From contig CAJXYE010000016.1 in assembly GCA_913063325.1 (NCBI GenBank), positions 1-64,000 on the forward strand: 64,000 nucleotides of DNA, given 5' to 3'. Position 1 is the first letter of the stretch. Every line of letters starts with the position of its first letter. The DNA comes from an uncultured Colwellia sp. GTDB lineage: Bacteria > Pseudomonadota > Gammaproteobacteria > Enterobacterales > Alteromonadaceae. Both the position numbers and the translations under genes were made by a program. Of this stretch, positions 29,701-38,800 are shown in pieces. A model generated the notes under the pieces. It made no database searches. It was given only the letters and a program-made list of their open reading frames with translations, and had not been told where the DNA came from.

Positions 29701-30008
29701 AAACCTTAAAAGATGCGGTAATACATGCTGGCACCAAGCGTTTTCGCGCCATCATGTTAACGTCAATTACCACCTTCATTGGCCTAGTACCTATTATTTT
29801 CTTTGAAACCAGTGCTCAGGCGCAAATAGTGATCCCTATGGCGGTATCACTGTCGTTTGGTGTGTTATTTGCCACTATAGTAACTTTAGTGTTTATTCCT
29901 AGCCTTTACCTGATCATTGAAGATATACGTGTGCAGGCAAGGCGCTTGATAAACGCCATTAAACGCATGTTATTTAGTACGGATTCTACGGATAGGTCTA
30001 AAGCGTAA
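26769..30008 (+). CDS. RND-family efflux transporter (HAE1-like)
   Basis: This 1079-residue inner-membrane pump has the RND layout: a first membrane helix after a polar N-terminal tail of about 35 residues, two large periplasmic loops and twelve membrane helices. The proton-relay aspartates D429 and D430 stand in LGIVVDDAIVMGES, and the AASGVVVNDSLVMVDF repeat marks the second half. It belongs with marine acriflavin-resistance-type pumps; substrates cannot be inferred. It is co-transcribed with the adaptor upstream and ends at a strong terminator. Confidence 0.93.
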   Translation: MSSHDQTNEQSSNEQNDRENLNRPHDDIDTHKGIIAWFARNSIAANLLMVFILIGGGLTALTINKQMFPQLEFNWISYAAPYPGAAPQEVEEGITIKIEEALKSVQGLKRVITYSNRSYSNGWFEVELDYDAQVVLEEVKSAIDAIPSFPEGMERIKVEREKFRQEVMYISLYGDLTNGELKELGRKIHNEIQQLPGISISELYSGLDYEISIEVSKDKLREYGLSFSDVANAVRSFSRNMSAGQIRAANGYINLRVENQAYRGFEFEQIPVVTLEDGTKVMLAEVATINDGFQEGLQYSKFNGENSITIFIGASENQSITKIADIMNRYVEDKASILPPGVKLETWVDMTYYLNGRLNMMLDNMKSGAVLVFLMLALFLRVRLAFWVMMGLPVCFLGTLLFMPMEFIGVSINVISLFAFILVLGIVVDDAIVMGESAHDEIEAHGHTTDNVIRGVKRVAMPATFGVLTTIAVFLPFLFGEGPSSAFGKAIGGVVVLCLIFSLIESKLILPAHLVKMKVKKFNPKNPLDRLRSWIDTKLKNFINNVYRPALVRFIEYRYAVLMFFISLMLISAGLFGGGLIRYVGQPKIPHDFPRISVDMNIDASEESTLNTLLSIESIIHKVDQDIEAKYGSSMISDMQVDLRSRTNGQVMVKLVIPKERAINTFELADLWRKAIPDYPGVKSLTISDNLFGGGRDDGDIAFRLESQDDAQLLAAAQELKLKLNSLKGVGDVNDSRQTSAKEVQFTLKPLAYSLGLTLESIASQVSYSFYGLEAQRILRDSEEVKVMVRYPLEQRSSVGHVDDVMIQAPNGAELPLSELAEIILTDGVTRIRRENGNRTINVWASVDAEQVEPFEVAKDIRDNFVPQLLRKYPLVKSEVSGRIQEEMDGAAEQFRDLMISIMIIFSLLAIPLKSYSQALMILTVIPFGVIGAVFGHMILGLDLSVLSMFGIAAASGVVVNDSLVMVDFVNKARQRGETLKDAVIHAGTKRFRAIMLTSITTFIGLVPIIFFETSAQAQIVIPMAVSLSFGVLFATIVTLVFIPSLYLIIEDIRVQARRLINAIKRMLFSTDSTDRSKA

Positions 30009-30046
30009 GCCCGCCCCGTTTAATCGAAAAATAAGAATCATTTAGT

Positions 30047-30077
30047 AAAAACCACCGCTTAGTCGGTGGTTTTTTTG
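30047..30077 (+). terminator. Rho-independent terminator after the efflux operon
   Basis: ACCACCG and CGGTGGT form a 7-bp core stem, extended by A/T pairs, with loop CTTAGT and a run of seven or more T. Confidence 0.92.
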
Positions 30078-30091
30078 TGCTGTTAATGGCC

Positions 30092-30316
30092 TTAATTAGT
30101 GCTAATTAATTTAATTAATATAGTGTCTGACAAATATGCCTCATCAACATTTTCTAGTTTATTGTAACTAATCATCGAGCGAAGACCATCAATGTAAGCT
30201 TGGTCTCTTTCAGAATATTTATCTAATGTACCTGCTAGTTCTAGGTCTGGAATCGCCTTATCTTCTTGGCGTAATTTTGCTCGTAACCCCCTAAGATTTT
30301 TGTAGACGCCAGTAGT
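30092..30316 (-). pseudogene. Orphan C-terminal gene fragment
   Basis: The minus strand is open for 74 codons, reading VYKNLRGLRAKLRQEDKAIP and later DQAYIDGLRSMISYNKLE to a TAA stop. There is no credible start codon, and an in-frame TAA lies just upstream, directly at a repeat segment (30321-30365). The composition looks like real protein, so this is probably the tail of a gene cut by that repeat. I do not recognise the family. Confidence 0.5.
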
Positions 30317-30320
30317 TTAA

Positions 30321-30365
30321 CTAAATATAGAATGACTATGTTTAACAAACTTCCTTTGTTCTAAG
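30321..30365. repeat. Repeat segment shared with copy 1 upstream of obgE
   Basis: AAATATAGAATGACTATGTT followed by TAACAAAC and TTTGTTCTAAG matches 421-462 with only a few differences. It adjoins the broken gene end at 30316. The rest of the 527-base gap before the kinase gene shows no gene. Confidence 0.6.
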
Positions 30366-30553
30366 TTCATCAATGTAGATCTGAGTTGGGAAGAAATTTA
30401 ATCAAATTGATATTAGTTGAAGCAATGAATCTTGCAATGAGGATTTATTGAGGTGATGTTTTTTAATAGCAATTAATGCTATAAATAATATTCTCTAAGA
30501 CTGTTTAGTAAATGCAGCAACCATAATGGCCAAAGTTGAGCTTTAAATACCGT

Positions 30554-33475
30554 ATGATCGAACGACTAAAACAAATACTACTGCTATTTTGTTTATTAAC
30601 GATTGGCTTGTTAAGCGGTGTTCATAAAAGTTGGGCACAAGATAATCAATTACAAAACAAACTTAACGAAATTAATCAGCAAGTAGATAAACAGGCTGCA
30701 TTGAAAGCGTTATTACATCTCATTGAATCACCCGCGCTCGATAAGGAGGATAAGGCCGAAATATTACTTAGCCAAGGAAAAGTACTCTTTAGCTTACATC
30801 GATACAATCAGGGGATTGATGTGGTTAATAAAGCCATCGAATTAAGCCAAAAAGCTAATCGACCAGGCTTAGCAGCGCAAGCCCATAAAATGCTCGGCAT
30901 ACTGCTTTATTATCAAGGGGAATTGAAGTTTGCATTACAAGCTTATCAAAAATCCTTGGCTTATTATGACAATAACAAAGTTCATGACACTAATAGTTTT
31001 TCCATCGAACGTGCTAACTTATTAAATAATATTGCCCTTGTTTATACCTCATTAGGACAACCTGATTTAGCTTTGATAAATTATCAGCTTGTTGAGCCTT
31101 TGTATGCCCGTTATGGTGATGAAATCGATAAAATTGATGTTAGGTATAATATTGCGGCTTTGCATATTAGCTTAAGACGCTTTGATAGCGCCATTGTTAT
31201 GTTAAGAGTGATAATAGAAAAACGTCAGCAACTTAACGATGATTATGGCGTTGCTTCAGCAAGAGCTGACTTAGGTATTGCTTATAAACATTCAGGCAAG
31301 TTCAAGTTAGCAAAAGAAAATATACTTGCAGCGTTGCTGTATTTTCAAAAATACGATTATAAGCATGATATTGCTTCACAGCTGCATAATATGTCTGAAA
31401 TAAATAATGATATGTTTAATGTAGAGCAAGCTATGTCTTATGGTAAAAAAGCATTAATAATCAGTAAAGAGGTGGGTCACCAAAAAGCCTATGCGGGTAG
31501 CTTACAGAGTTTAGCGAAAGCTTTTTTTTATTCAGGTGACTTAATACAAGCAGAACAATACATAGAGCGCTCAATTGCTGTGGGAAGAAAAATTGATTAC
31601 CAAACACTACTCACTGAAAATTTTGCTATGTCTGCTTTGATCAGTGCCAGTAATCAACAGTTTATTAAAGCACTTACAGAGCAACAAAAATATGAAAAAA
31701 GTTACCTGCTTACTTCTAATAATACCCTTAATGATAAATTAGCTGAATTTGAATCGGACCAGCTTAGTCAGAAAATTGTCGATTTAGAACAGCGTCGAAA
31801 ATTGCAGATTTTAAATTCAGCTAAAATTGAGCAACAGCAAACACTTATCATTATATCCGTAATGCTCATATTAGTTGTAGCCTTCTTTATTTACCGTCGT
31901 TATCTTGAAACACGACTAACACAAGAGTTGGAATTACGCGTTAAACAACGAACGCGTGAACTTGAAAATTTAACCAAGGAGTTAGAAAAAGCAGACCAAG
32001 TTAAAAGTCAATTTTTAACAAATATGAGCCATGAGATTCGTACTCCGCTTACTGCAATTCTTGGTCATGCTGAAGCGATTATCTATGACGATATTGATAA
32101 AGATAAAGTAAAAGAAGATATTGAGGTTATTCACGGTAATAGTTTGCATTTACTTGAACTAATTAATGATATTTTGGATTTAAGTCGCATTGAAGCCAAT
32201 AAACTTGAATTAGAAATACAGCCATTGGATTTAGGTGAAATGATTCAGGACCTATCCCACACCTTTAATGCTCAAGCTCAGCAGAAACACCTCATCTTTA
32301 CTACCGAGCATCAATTATCTTTACCCTTCATTATCAACATTGATAGTTTACGGTTAAAGCAAATATTACTTAACTTGTGTGCCAATGCGATAAAATTCAC
32401 TGAAAATGGCAAGGTGACACTAAGCGTTCATTTGGAAAGAGAACTGCTAGTTTTTACTGTAACGGATACGGGCATAGGTTTGAGCGAAGAACATTTAGCA
32501 CAAGTTTTTGAAATATTCACCCAAGCCGATAATAGTATTAGTAGACGTTTTGGAGGCTCGGGTCTTGGGCTGACGTTATCCAACCAGTTAGCAAAATTAA
32601 TGGCCGGTAATATTACGGTAACAAGTAAATTAGGGGAGGGTAGTAGTTTTTGTTTAACGCTGCCTTGTCAGTATAGTGCGGGCAAAAGTGTCAATGCCAT
32701 AATTGCTTCAGCGCCTATTGAAGCTAATGAAACATTTTTTAGCGGCAAAATTTTATTGGCTGAAGATCATGATGATAATCGACGCTTGATTACCCGTTTA
32801 TTGGTTAGTTTAGGTTTGGAAGTCATTGTCGCCTGTAACGGTAAAGAAGCTGTACAGTTTTGTGTTGAACATCAGCCGAATCTAGTACTCTTAGATATCC
32901 AAATGCCAGAAATGGATGGTGTTGAGGCCTTTAAAGCGCTAAGAGCATTAGGTTGTAATCAGCCTATTTACGCTTTAACAGCGAACGCTATGTCTCATGA
33001 AGTTCGTCAGTACTTAGGTTTAGGTTTTACCGGTCATTTAAAGAAACCGATTGAAAGACATAATTTTATTGCTGCCATTGCCAAACACTTTACTACTGAT
33101 GTTAGCGGTCTAACTAACTCGTCAAGTGAGCTATCAGAGCAAGCATTGATAAATATTGATTTGCTTGATAAGGCGGAAGAGAAATTATCTAGTGTTGACT
33201 TAAGTGATTTAGTCGTAGAATTTAAAACTAACCTGAGTAACGATAAGCGAGATCTTGTTCTCTATAGTGATAAAGACATTAATAAAGTTGCTTCGCTTGC
33301 GCATCGCTTAGCTGGTGCTGCACAAATGTTTGGCTTTGTTGAACTTAATCAGGCAGCACAAGAACTTGAGGCTATAATTAAGAAAGAATCAATAATGGAT
33401 AAGCCTAACCACTTAATAATTAGTGAGTTGACTCATTGTTTAGTTGATGAAATTAACTTAGTTGAGCAGCAGTAA
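30554..33475 (+). CDS. TPR-containing hybrid sensor histidine kinase
   Basis: This protein of about 973 residues has a signal-anchor (LLLFCLLTIGLLSG), a long periplasmic region of tetratricopeptide repeats (about residues 40-390), a membrane helix (TLIIISVMLILVVAFFIYRR) and a coiled coil. Then come a HisKA domain (H493 in NMSHEIRTPLTA), an ATPase domain (DTGIGL, GGSGLGL), a receiver (D781 in LVLLDIQMPEMDG) and a C-terminal Hpt domain (H917 in SLAHRLAGAAQ). It is thus a full phosphorelay in one chain, perhaps passing phosphate to a distant regulator. The start is uncertain: ATG 30554 gives the cleaner leader, TTG 30536 is possible. The next gene follows 7 bases later. Confidence 0.88.
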   Translation: MIERLKQILLLFCLLTIGLLSGVHKSWAQDNQLQNKLNEINQQVDKQAALKALLHLIESPALDKEDKAEILLSQGKVLFSLHRYNQGIDVVNKAIELSQKANRPGLAAQAHKMLGILLYYQGELKFALQAYQKSLAYYDNNKVHDTNSFSIERANLLNNIALVYTSLGQPDLALINYQLVEPLYARYGDEIDKIDVRYNIAALHISLRRFDSAIVMLRVIIEKRQQLNDDYGVASARADLGIAYKHSGKFKLAKENILAALLYFQKYDYKHDIASQLHNMSEINNDMFNVEQAMSYGKKALIISKEVGHQKAYAGSLQSLAKAFFYSGDLIQAEQYIERSIAVGRKIDYQTLLTENFAMSALISASNQQFIKALTEQQKYEKSYLLTSNNTLNDKLAEFESDQLSQKIVDLEQRRKLQILNSAKIEQQQTLIIISVMLILVVAFFIYRRYLETRLTQELELRVKQRTRELENLTKELEKADQVKSQFLTNMSHEIRTPLTAILGHAEAIIYDDIDKDKVKEDIEVIHGNSLHLLELINDILDLSRIEANKLELEIQPLDLGEMIQDLSHTFNAQAQQKHLIFTTEHQLSLPFIINIDSLRLKQILLNLCANAIKFTENGKVTLSVHLERELLVFTVTDTGIGLSEEHLAQVFEIFTQADNSISRRFGGSGLGLTLSNQLAKLMAGNITVTSKLGEGSSFCLTLPCQYSAGKSVNAIIASAPIEANETFFSGKILLAEDHDDNRRLITRLLVSLGLEVIVACNGKEAVQFCVEHQPNLVLLDIQMPEMDGVEAFKALRALGCNQPIYALTANAMSHEVRQYLGLGFTGHLKKPIERHNFIAAIAKHFTTDVSGLTNSSSELSEQALINIDLLDKAEEKLSSVDLSDLVVEFKTNLSNDKRDLVLYSDKDINKVASLAHRLAGAAQMFGFVELNQAAQELEAIIKKESIMDKPNHLIISELTHCLVDEINLVEQQ

Positions 33476-33482
33476 CATTCCT

Positions 33483-34403
33483 ATGGTAAAACAATTTTCT
33501 TATTCTCAGGGCTTGTTGGCGTTAGCCATCTCATTTTTAGCTTTTTCTTTATTTAAGTTTACTTTACATCTACCTGATATTATCAATGTGATTGACAAGA
33601 CAACTAGAACCGTCGATTTAGTGAGCCCTAAGGTTGATAACATAGTTAACGAAATCGCTCTGATTAGGCTTGAAGTTGGTAAGGTGCGAGCATTAGTCTC
33701 ACAGCAAACACCTGCTATCTTATCTCAAGTCCAAGCATCACTTCCTGTGGTGCAGCAAGTTGTCGCTGAAAGCGAGTATTATTCAAGACAATTACCCGCA
33801 TTACTAACCCAACTTACCAAGATTGAACAACAAGTAGGAAAGTTACAAGCATCTATGCCTGCGATACTAAAACGTATTGATGCCGTTGTTAAAACCACCA
33901 ATAATACCACGGTAGAAGCTTCGCATTGGCGACCTCATTCCACTCGCTACCTCGAAGAAATTGCCTTATCTAGAGATTATATTCCGCAGTACCTTTCTCG
34001 TATTGAACATACCGTTGAAGATGCTAAAACTGTGGGTAAGGAGGCCAGTAGTGGTTTAGTTTCCGGATTTTTCAAAGGCATGATTACCCTACCATTTGAA
34101 ATGGTAGCGGGTTTAACTGAAATTGTGGACAAAGACTCTCGTTCTGCTAAATACTTAACAGCACAAGATATTGCGCTGATGCAAGAGAAGGTTGTCGCTT
34201 TGCTTAATGATAATAATCAAACTAAATCGGTTTGGCAAAATGTTAACAGTGGTAATCGAGGTACTATTATTAAAGGTGAAACCACTACACGTAATAATCA
34301 ACAATGTCTCAATGTTATTTTTAATAATCATTTTGGTAAGGATAAAGAAACACTTAATGAGTTAATGTGTGTAGATGATAAAGGGTTGTGGAAGGTAATT
34401 TAA
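33483..34403 (+). CDS. Membrane-anchored coiled-coil protein of unknown function
   Basis: This 306-residue protein has one N-terminal membrane helix (LLALAISFLAFSLFKFTL), then a long helical, coiled-coil-like stretch (about residues 30-140, rich in Val, Leu and Gln), a glycine-containing hydrophobic patch (GLVSGFFKGMITLPFEMVAG), and a C-terminal small domain ending LNELMCVDDKGLWKVI, which resembles the tail of surface-antigen-like domains. I do not recognise a function. It follows the hybrid kinase by 7 bases, so it probably works with it, for instance as an accessory of the sensor; this is inference. An alternative TTG start at 33462 overlaps the kinase. Confidence 0.6.
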   Translation: MVKQFSYSQGLLALAISFLAFSLFKFTLHLPDIINVIDKTTRTVDLVSPKVDNIVNEIALIRLEVGKVRALVSQQTPAILSQVQASLPVVQQVVAESEYYSRQLPALLTQLTKIEQQVGKLQASMPAILKRIDAVVKTTNNTTVEASHWRPHSTRYLEEIALSRDYIPQYLSRIEHTVEDAKTVGKEASSGLVSGFFKGMITLPFEMVAGLTEIVDKDSRSAKYLTAQDIALMQEKVVALLNDNNQTKSVWQNVNSGNRGTIIKGETTTRNNQQCLNVIFNNHFGKDKETLNELMCVDDKGLWKVI

Positions 34404-34616
34404 TACCAAGGCGCTTTACCTCTTTTTCACTTTACAGGGTAAAACTTCTAATGACAGTATTACTCAACTTTCTATTATTAATTACCGTCTGCTCTGATTT
34501 GTTTTTCTAGGTATAACAAAGTGATAAATGTAATGAAAGTGATATAAAATAATATTTATTGTGTACAATACAGGCAATATAACTTGCAACGAAAAATAAA
34601 TTAACAGGAATGGAAA

Positions 34617-35546
34617 ATGGCTAGAGAACAATTTGGTATTTGCGCTGAGCCAAACCTGCATGGTAATTATCTATTATTTAATGTATTAGATGATAAAAAT
34701 GCTTTTATTCGTGCGGCAGTATCTCGTTTGCCTAAGCTTTTTGATAATTACTCTGATCAGTTTTCTGAAGCTAATCTTATTGGCGTTGTCGCTATTGGTG
34801 AAGCTTATTGGGATGAGTTTTATCCTAAAGCACGTCCTGCATTATTAGCCCCATTTCCGGCAATGCATAGCGATGATCGGGTTGCACCGACAAATAGTTA
34901 TGATCTTTATATTGAAATTCGCAGTGACCGCGCTGATGTTAACCACATCGTTAGTACTAAGGTGTGTGATCTACTAGGCGAGAGTGTTGAATTAATTGAA
35001 CAAGAGCAGGCGTTTAGGTTTTTAGATGGTAGAGATTTAACTGGCTTTGTTGATGGCACTGAAAACCCTCAAGGTTTGCATCGTCGAGAAGTGGCATTAG
35101 TTAAAGAGCAAGACGATAGTCATTTTGCTGCCGGTAGTTATTTACATACTCAACGCTACCAACATAACTTAACACTTTGGAGCTCGCTCGCTGAGCGTGA
35201 GCAAGAAGATGTTTATGGTCGAACTAAGCTAGATAACGTTGAATATGACAGTGCTGATAAAGCCCTTACCGCTCATACTAAGCGAACGAGCCTTAAAGAT
35301 GAACAGGGCAAGAGTATTGAAATTGTCAGACAAAGCATGCCTTATGGGGATATGAAGCGTAAAGGCTTATTCTTTGTTTCGTATTGTCAATCACCTAAGC
35401 CCTTTGAAATGATGCTTAAAAGTATGATTTATGGAGATGGCCATGGCAACTCCGATCATCTACTTAAATATACTCAAGCTGAAACGGGCAGTGCTTTTTT
35501 TGCGCCGAGTTTAACCTTTCTATCACAGGTCGCAGATATAGATTAA
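34617..35546 (+). CDS. Dyp-type haem peroxidase (YfeX-like)
   Basis: This 309-residue protein is a dye-decolorising peroxidase. The GxxDG signature is FLDGRDLTGFVDGTENP with the distal aspartate D146; the proximal haem histidine is expected at H220 in ALTAHTKRTSL, and RQSMPYG carries the distal arginine. There is no signal peptide, so it acts in the cytoplasm, as YfeX does. The family oxidises dyes and porphyrinogens with hydrogen peroxide; the natural substrate is uncertain. AGGA lies 8 bases before the ATG. It stands alone. Confidence 0.92.
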   Translation: MAREQFGICAEPNLHGNYLLFNVLDDKNAFIRAAVSRLPKLFDNYSDQFSEANLIGVVAIGEAYWDEFYPKARPALLAPFPAMHSDDRVAPTNSYDLYIEIRSDRADVNHIVSTKVCDLLGESVELIEQEQAFRFLDGRDLTGFVDGTENPQGLHRREVALVKEQDDSHFAAGSYLHTQRYQHNLTLWSSLAEREQEDVYGRTKLDNVEYDSADKALTAHTKRTSLKDEQGKSIEIVRQSMPYGDMKRKGLFFVSYCQSPKPFEMMLKSMIYGDGHGNSDHLLKYTQAETGSAFFAPSLTFLSQVADID

Positions 35547-35604
35547 GTCTTAATTATTTTAACGAACTCGCTAAGTTATAAAGTTACTATTATGATTAAC
35601 TAAC

Positions 35605-36657
35605 CTAGTTAACAGCTTCAATTTTCTGCTCAGATTTTTGTTCAGGCTTTTTCTCAGTTTTTTGCTCAGATAAGACTTCGTGATAATCTTGGGCAGTGTA
35701 GTGTCCTTGATTAATGGCTAGCTCTGACTCCGGTGCCAGTGTGCCTAAGGGCAACAATGCTGGTCCCGTAGGCTCAGCTAATAAATAACTTACCTCATTA
35801 TGCTCAATGGTAACTTCTCCTGCTTCCCCTGGAATATTAATACCAATAAAAGCATGACCATCAATAAATATTAACGCCATATCAATGCGCGGCATCAAAG
35901 CTCTTAATAATGCGGCGGTCAAGGTCATTTTACTATCGCAGTCACCTTGGTTTTCCCAAAGCACTTGCACAGGAGGGTTAAAACCTGCACCAGAAGAAGT
36001 GAGACGAGATTCTAAGGTGTTATAAGGAATACTCTGCACAAAACTCAAAACATAATTGGTGACCTTGCGAATATTTTGGATAGATACATGTTCTAAAATC
36101 AGAGGTTTCAACGACTTCAAATCTGCAACCGAATCATTGGCAATACTGACATGGTCGACCTTAATGCCATTTATCTGATCATGATTAGTAAAAGCTTGAT
36201 AGTAACTATCTTTAAGATATTTTTGCGTTACCTCATGCTCAAGCCGAGCTAACGTTTGATAAGCTTGGGCTACTTTTTTTCTATCTAAGCCTTTTGCTTC
36301 AATTAAAAACCTACCTTGCTGTTGTCGATAAAATATTTGTACGCCAGGTATAGGCTTTTTCTGCATTTTTTTCTTAATGCGCCTAAGAATTGTTTTTTGT
36401 GCATAGCTACTTTGGTAGGTTTTAAAGTCTCTAAATCGTTCAAATATACCTTCTTTATTTAAGGTAAAGTTGATGGACCGCTCAGCTTTCTGATGATCAA
36501 GCCATTGGTATTGGAAGTTATAACCTTGCTCTACTGGTGTTTTACTAAAACTTAATTGCTGTGCCTGTGCCGTAGTCATAAGCAATATAAAGAAGCCAAC
36601 TATCACAAAGGGGAGTTGATGTTTTTTTAAATGTAAGCTCAATAAGTATGAAGTCAC
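35605..36657 (-). CDS. Exported transglutaminase-like protein
   Basis: This 350-residue protein has a signal peptide or anchor (LPFVIVGFFILLMTTAQAQ) and a papain/transglutaminase-type core: C240 in WENQGDCDSKMTLTAALLRA and H268 in IDGHAFIGI are the likely catalytic pair, with AEPTGP further on as a possible third site. The C-terminal 20 residues are a Lys/Glu/Gln repeat (EQKTEKKPEQKSEQK). I do not know its substrate; periplasmic members of this fold can be proteases or amidases. It diverges from the acyl-CoA dehydrogenase gene, and no partner gene is evident. Confidence 0.65.
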   Translation of the reverse strand: MTSYLLSLHLKKHQLPFVIVGFFILLMTTAQAQQLSFSKTPVEQGYNFQYQWLDHQKAERSINFTLNKEGIFERFRDFKTYQSSYAQKTILRRIKKKMQKKPIPGVQIFYRQQQGRFLIEAKGLDRKKVAQAYQTLARLEHEVTQKYLKDSYYQAFTNHDQINGIKVDHVSIANDSVADLKSLKPLILEHVSIQNIRKVTNYVLSFVQSIPYNTLESRLTSSGAGFNPPVQVLWENQGDCDSKMTLTAALLRALMPRIDMALIFIDGHAFIGINIPGEAGEVTIEHNEVSYLLAEPTGPALLPLGTLAPESELAINQGHYTAQDYHEVLSEQKTEKKPEQKSEQKIEAVN

Positions 36658-36991
36658 GCTAGTATTACTCGTTTGTGTATTCGTTAATGTATATAAATAT
36701 CTTAATGAAGAAAAATTCGCTAAATACGTCAGTGTATATCAGTTCTATAAGTATAAACCCTAATAACACATTAACTTACTTTTAAAGATAATAGCAAAAA
36801 ACAGATTATTCTCTAGCAAGAAGCTCAGTAGTTGACCCATATTACTTCTTCAATTGGTAAAAAATACTTGGCTATTGACGAATAGCGCTTTTACATTGTC
36901 ATGATTTATACTATATTCAAACAAGTGTTTTAATTGTGTGTTTGCCACACGGTAATCTAAACGTAACCCAAATTTGATAAAGGAGGTCATC
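36658..36991. other. Divergent intergenic region
   Basis: No gene is supported in these 334 bases. TTTACA (36890-36895) and TATATT (36912-36917), 16 bases apart, could drive the acyl-CoA dehydrogenase gene. A small hairpin GTGTG / CACAC lies near 36940. The strong AAGGAGGT directly before 36992 fixes that gene's start. Confidence 0.4.
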
Positions 36992-38800
36992 ATGGCTGAA
37001 TATAGAGCGCCATTAACTGATATGAATTTTTTGCTATATCAGGTGTTTAAAGCCGATAAAATGTGGCAAAAACTACCTAAGTTAGCGGAGCAAGTTGACA
37101 AAGATACTGCTCAAGCCATTTTACAAGAATGTGCCAAAATTGCGGAGCAAGAACTTGACCCTATTGCTCGCCAGGGTGATGAAATAGGTGTGAGCTTTAA
37201 GGATGGTGTAGTTACCACAGCTCCTGGCTACAAAGAAGCGTTTAATACTTATGCACAAGGAGGCTGGACTGCACTTGGCGGTGACGTTAACTATGGCGGC
37301 ATGGGCATGCCAAAAATGTTAACCGCGATGCATGAAGAAATGTTATGTAGCGCCGATATATCTTTTGCACTTTATCCCGTGCTTACTGCAGGTGCAGCGC
37401 TATCATTAGCAAAGCATGGTAGCGAAGCATTGAAAGAACGCTATTTAACGCGCATGTATGCCGGTGAATGGTCTGCATCTATGTGTTTAACCGAATCACA
37501 TTCTGGTACTGATCTTGGGCTTATTCGTACCAAAGCTATTCCACAAGATGATGGAAGTTATAACGTCACAGGTAATAAAATATTTATCACTGGTGGTGAG
37601 CATGATCTGACTGAAAATATTGTTCATTTAGTGTTAGCTAAACTACCTGATGCGCCTGCAGGGCCTCGTGGTATTTCATTATTTTTAGTACCTAAATTTA
37701 ATGTTAATGATGATGAAACATTGGGTGAACGTAATAATGTTAGCTGTGGCTCCATAGAGCATAAAATGGGAATTCATGCCTCGGCAACTTGTGTGATGAA
37801 TTTTGATGGTTCACAAGGGTTCTTAATTGGCGAGTTGAATAAAGGCTTGGCTTGCATGTTCACCATGATGAACTTTGAACGCATTGGTGTAGGTATTCAA
37901 GGTTTAAGTGCTGCAGTACGCTCGTATCAAAATGCATTAGAGTACGCGAAAGACAGATTACAAGGTCGAGCGCTTGATAGTAAAACTAATGGTGTTAAAA
38001 ACCCGACTAAAGAAGCCGACTCTATCATGGTGCATGGTGATGTTCGCCGTATGCTTTTAAATATGAAAGCATTAAATGAAGGGTCTCGGGCGCTTTCTAG
38101 TTATATTTCTATGCAGCTCGATTATGCCACTTACGGGACAGGTGAAGAGCAAGTTAAAGGTGAAGCGTTAGCTGCATTGATGACACCTGTTGCTAAAGCC
38201 TTTTTTACAGATCTAGGTTTTGAAAATACGGTGACGGGACAACAGGTTTTTGGTGGCCATGGTTATATTCGTGAATGGGGTCAAGAGCAATTAGTGCGTG
38301 ATGCTCGAATTACCCAAATATATGAAGGCACCAATGGCATTCAGGCTATGGATCTATTGATGCGAAAAGTAGCTGGCTCAAAAGGTGCTTTACTCAAAGT
38401 GTTTACTGACGAGGTGAATACATTTATCGAAAGTAATAAAGATGACCATACGATGAATGAGTTTATTATTCCTCTAGTAGCAGCATTAACTGATTTAACT
38501 GAGCTAACGACTGATTTATTAGATAAGTCACAAAATGATATAAATGAGTTAGGTGCATCGGCAAATGATTATTTACATGTGTTTGGTTATACCGCCATGG
38601 CTTTCGTTTGGGCTAAAATGGCACAAGTTTCCTTGTCACAGCAACAGAGTGATGGTGAAAGTGGTGAAGATTTTTATCAAAGCAAGTTGCACACAGCTCG
38701 TTACTTCTTTACCCGGTTATTACCACGTCGACTTTCGTTAATTGCGTCAGCAAAATCAGGCAGTGATTGCTTGTTTGATATTAATGATGAGTTGTTTTAA
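36992..38800 (+). CDS. Acyl-CoA dehydrogenase (AcylCoADH C-like family)
   Basis: This 602-residue flavoprotein is a long-form acyl-CoA dehydrogenase of fatty-acid beta-oxidation. The FAD/acyl segment is SMCLTESHSGTDLGLIRTKA, the active-site glutamate is in RITQIYEGTNGIQAMDLL, and GGHGYIREWGQEQLVRDARI precedes it; the extra C-terminal helical domain of the long family follows. The AAGGAGGT ribosome site ends 4 bases before ATG 36992; an apparent TTG start 6 codons earlier would swallow that site and is wrong. It is monocistronic as far as seen. Chain-length preference is not readable. Confidence 0.92.
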   Translation: MAEYRAPLTDMNFLLYQVFKADKMWQKLPKLAEQVDKDTAQAILQECAKIAEQELDPIARQGDEIGVSFKDGVVTTAPGYKEAFNTYAQGGWTALGGDVNYGGMGMPKMLTAMHEEMLCSADISFALYPVLTAGAALSLAKHGSEALKERYLTRMYAGEWSASMCLTESHSGTDLGLIRTKAIPQDDGSYNVTGNKIFITGGEHDLTENIVHLVLAKLPDAPAGPRGISLFLVPKFNVNDDETLGERNNVSCGSIEHKMGIHASATCVMNFDGSQGFLIGELNKGLACMFTMMNFERIGVGIQGLSAAVRSYQNALEYAKDRLQGRALDSKTNGVKNPTKEADSIMVHGDVRRMLLNMKALNEGSRALSSYISMQLDYATYGTGEEQVKGEALAALMTPVAKAFFTDLGFENTVTGQQVFGGHGYIREWGQEQLVRDARITQIYEGTNGIQAMDLLMRKVAGSKGALLKVFTDEVNTFIESNKDDHTMNEFIIPLVAALTDLTELTTDLLDKSQNDINELGASANDYLHVFGYTAMAFVWAKMAQVSLSQQQSDGESGEDFYQSKLHTARYFFTRLLPRRLSLIASAKSGSDCLFDINDELF

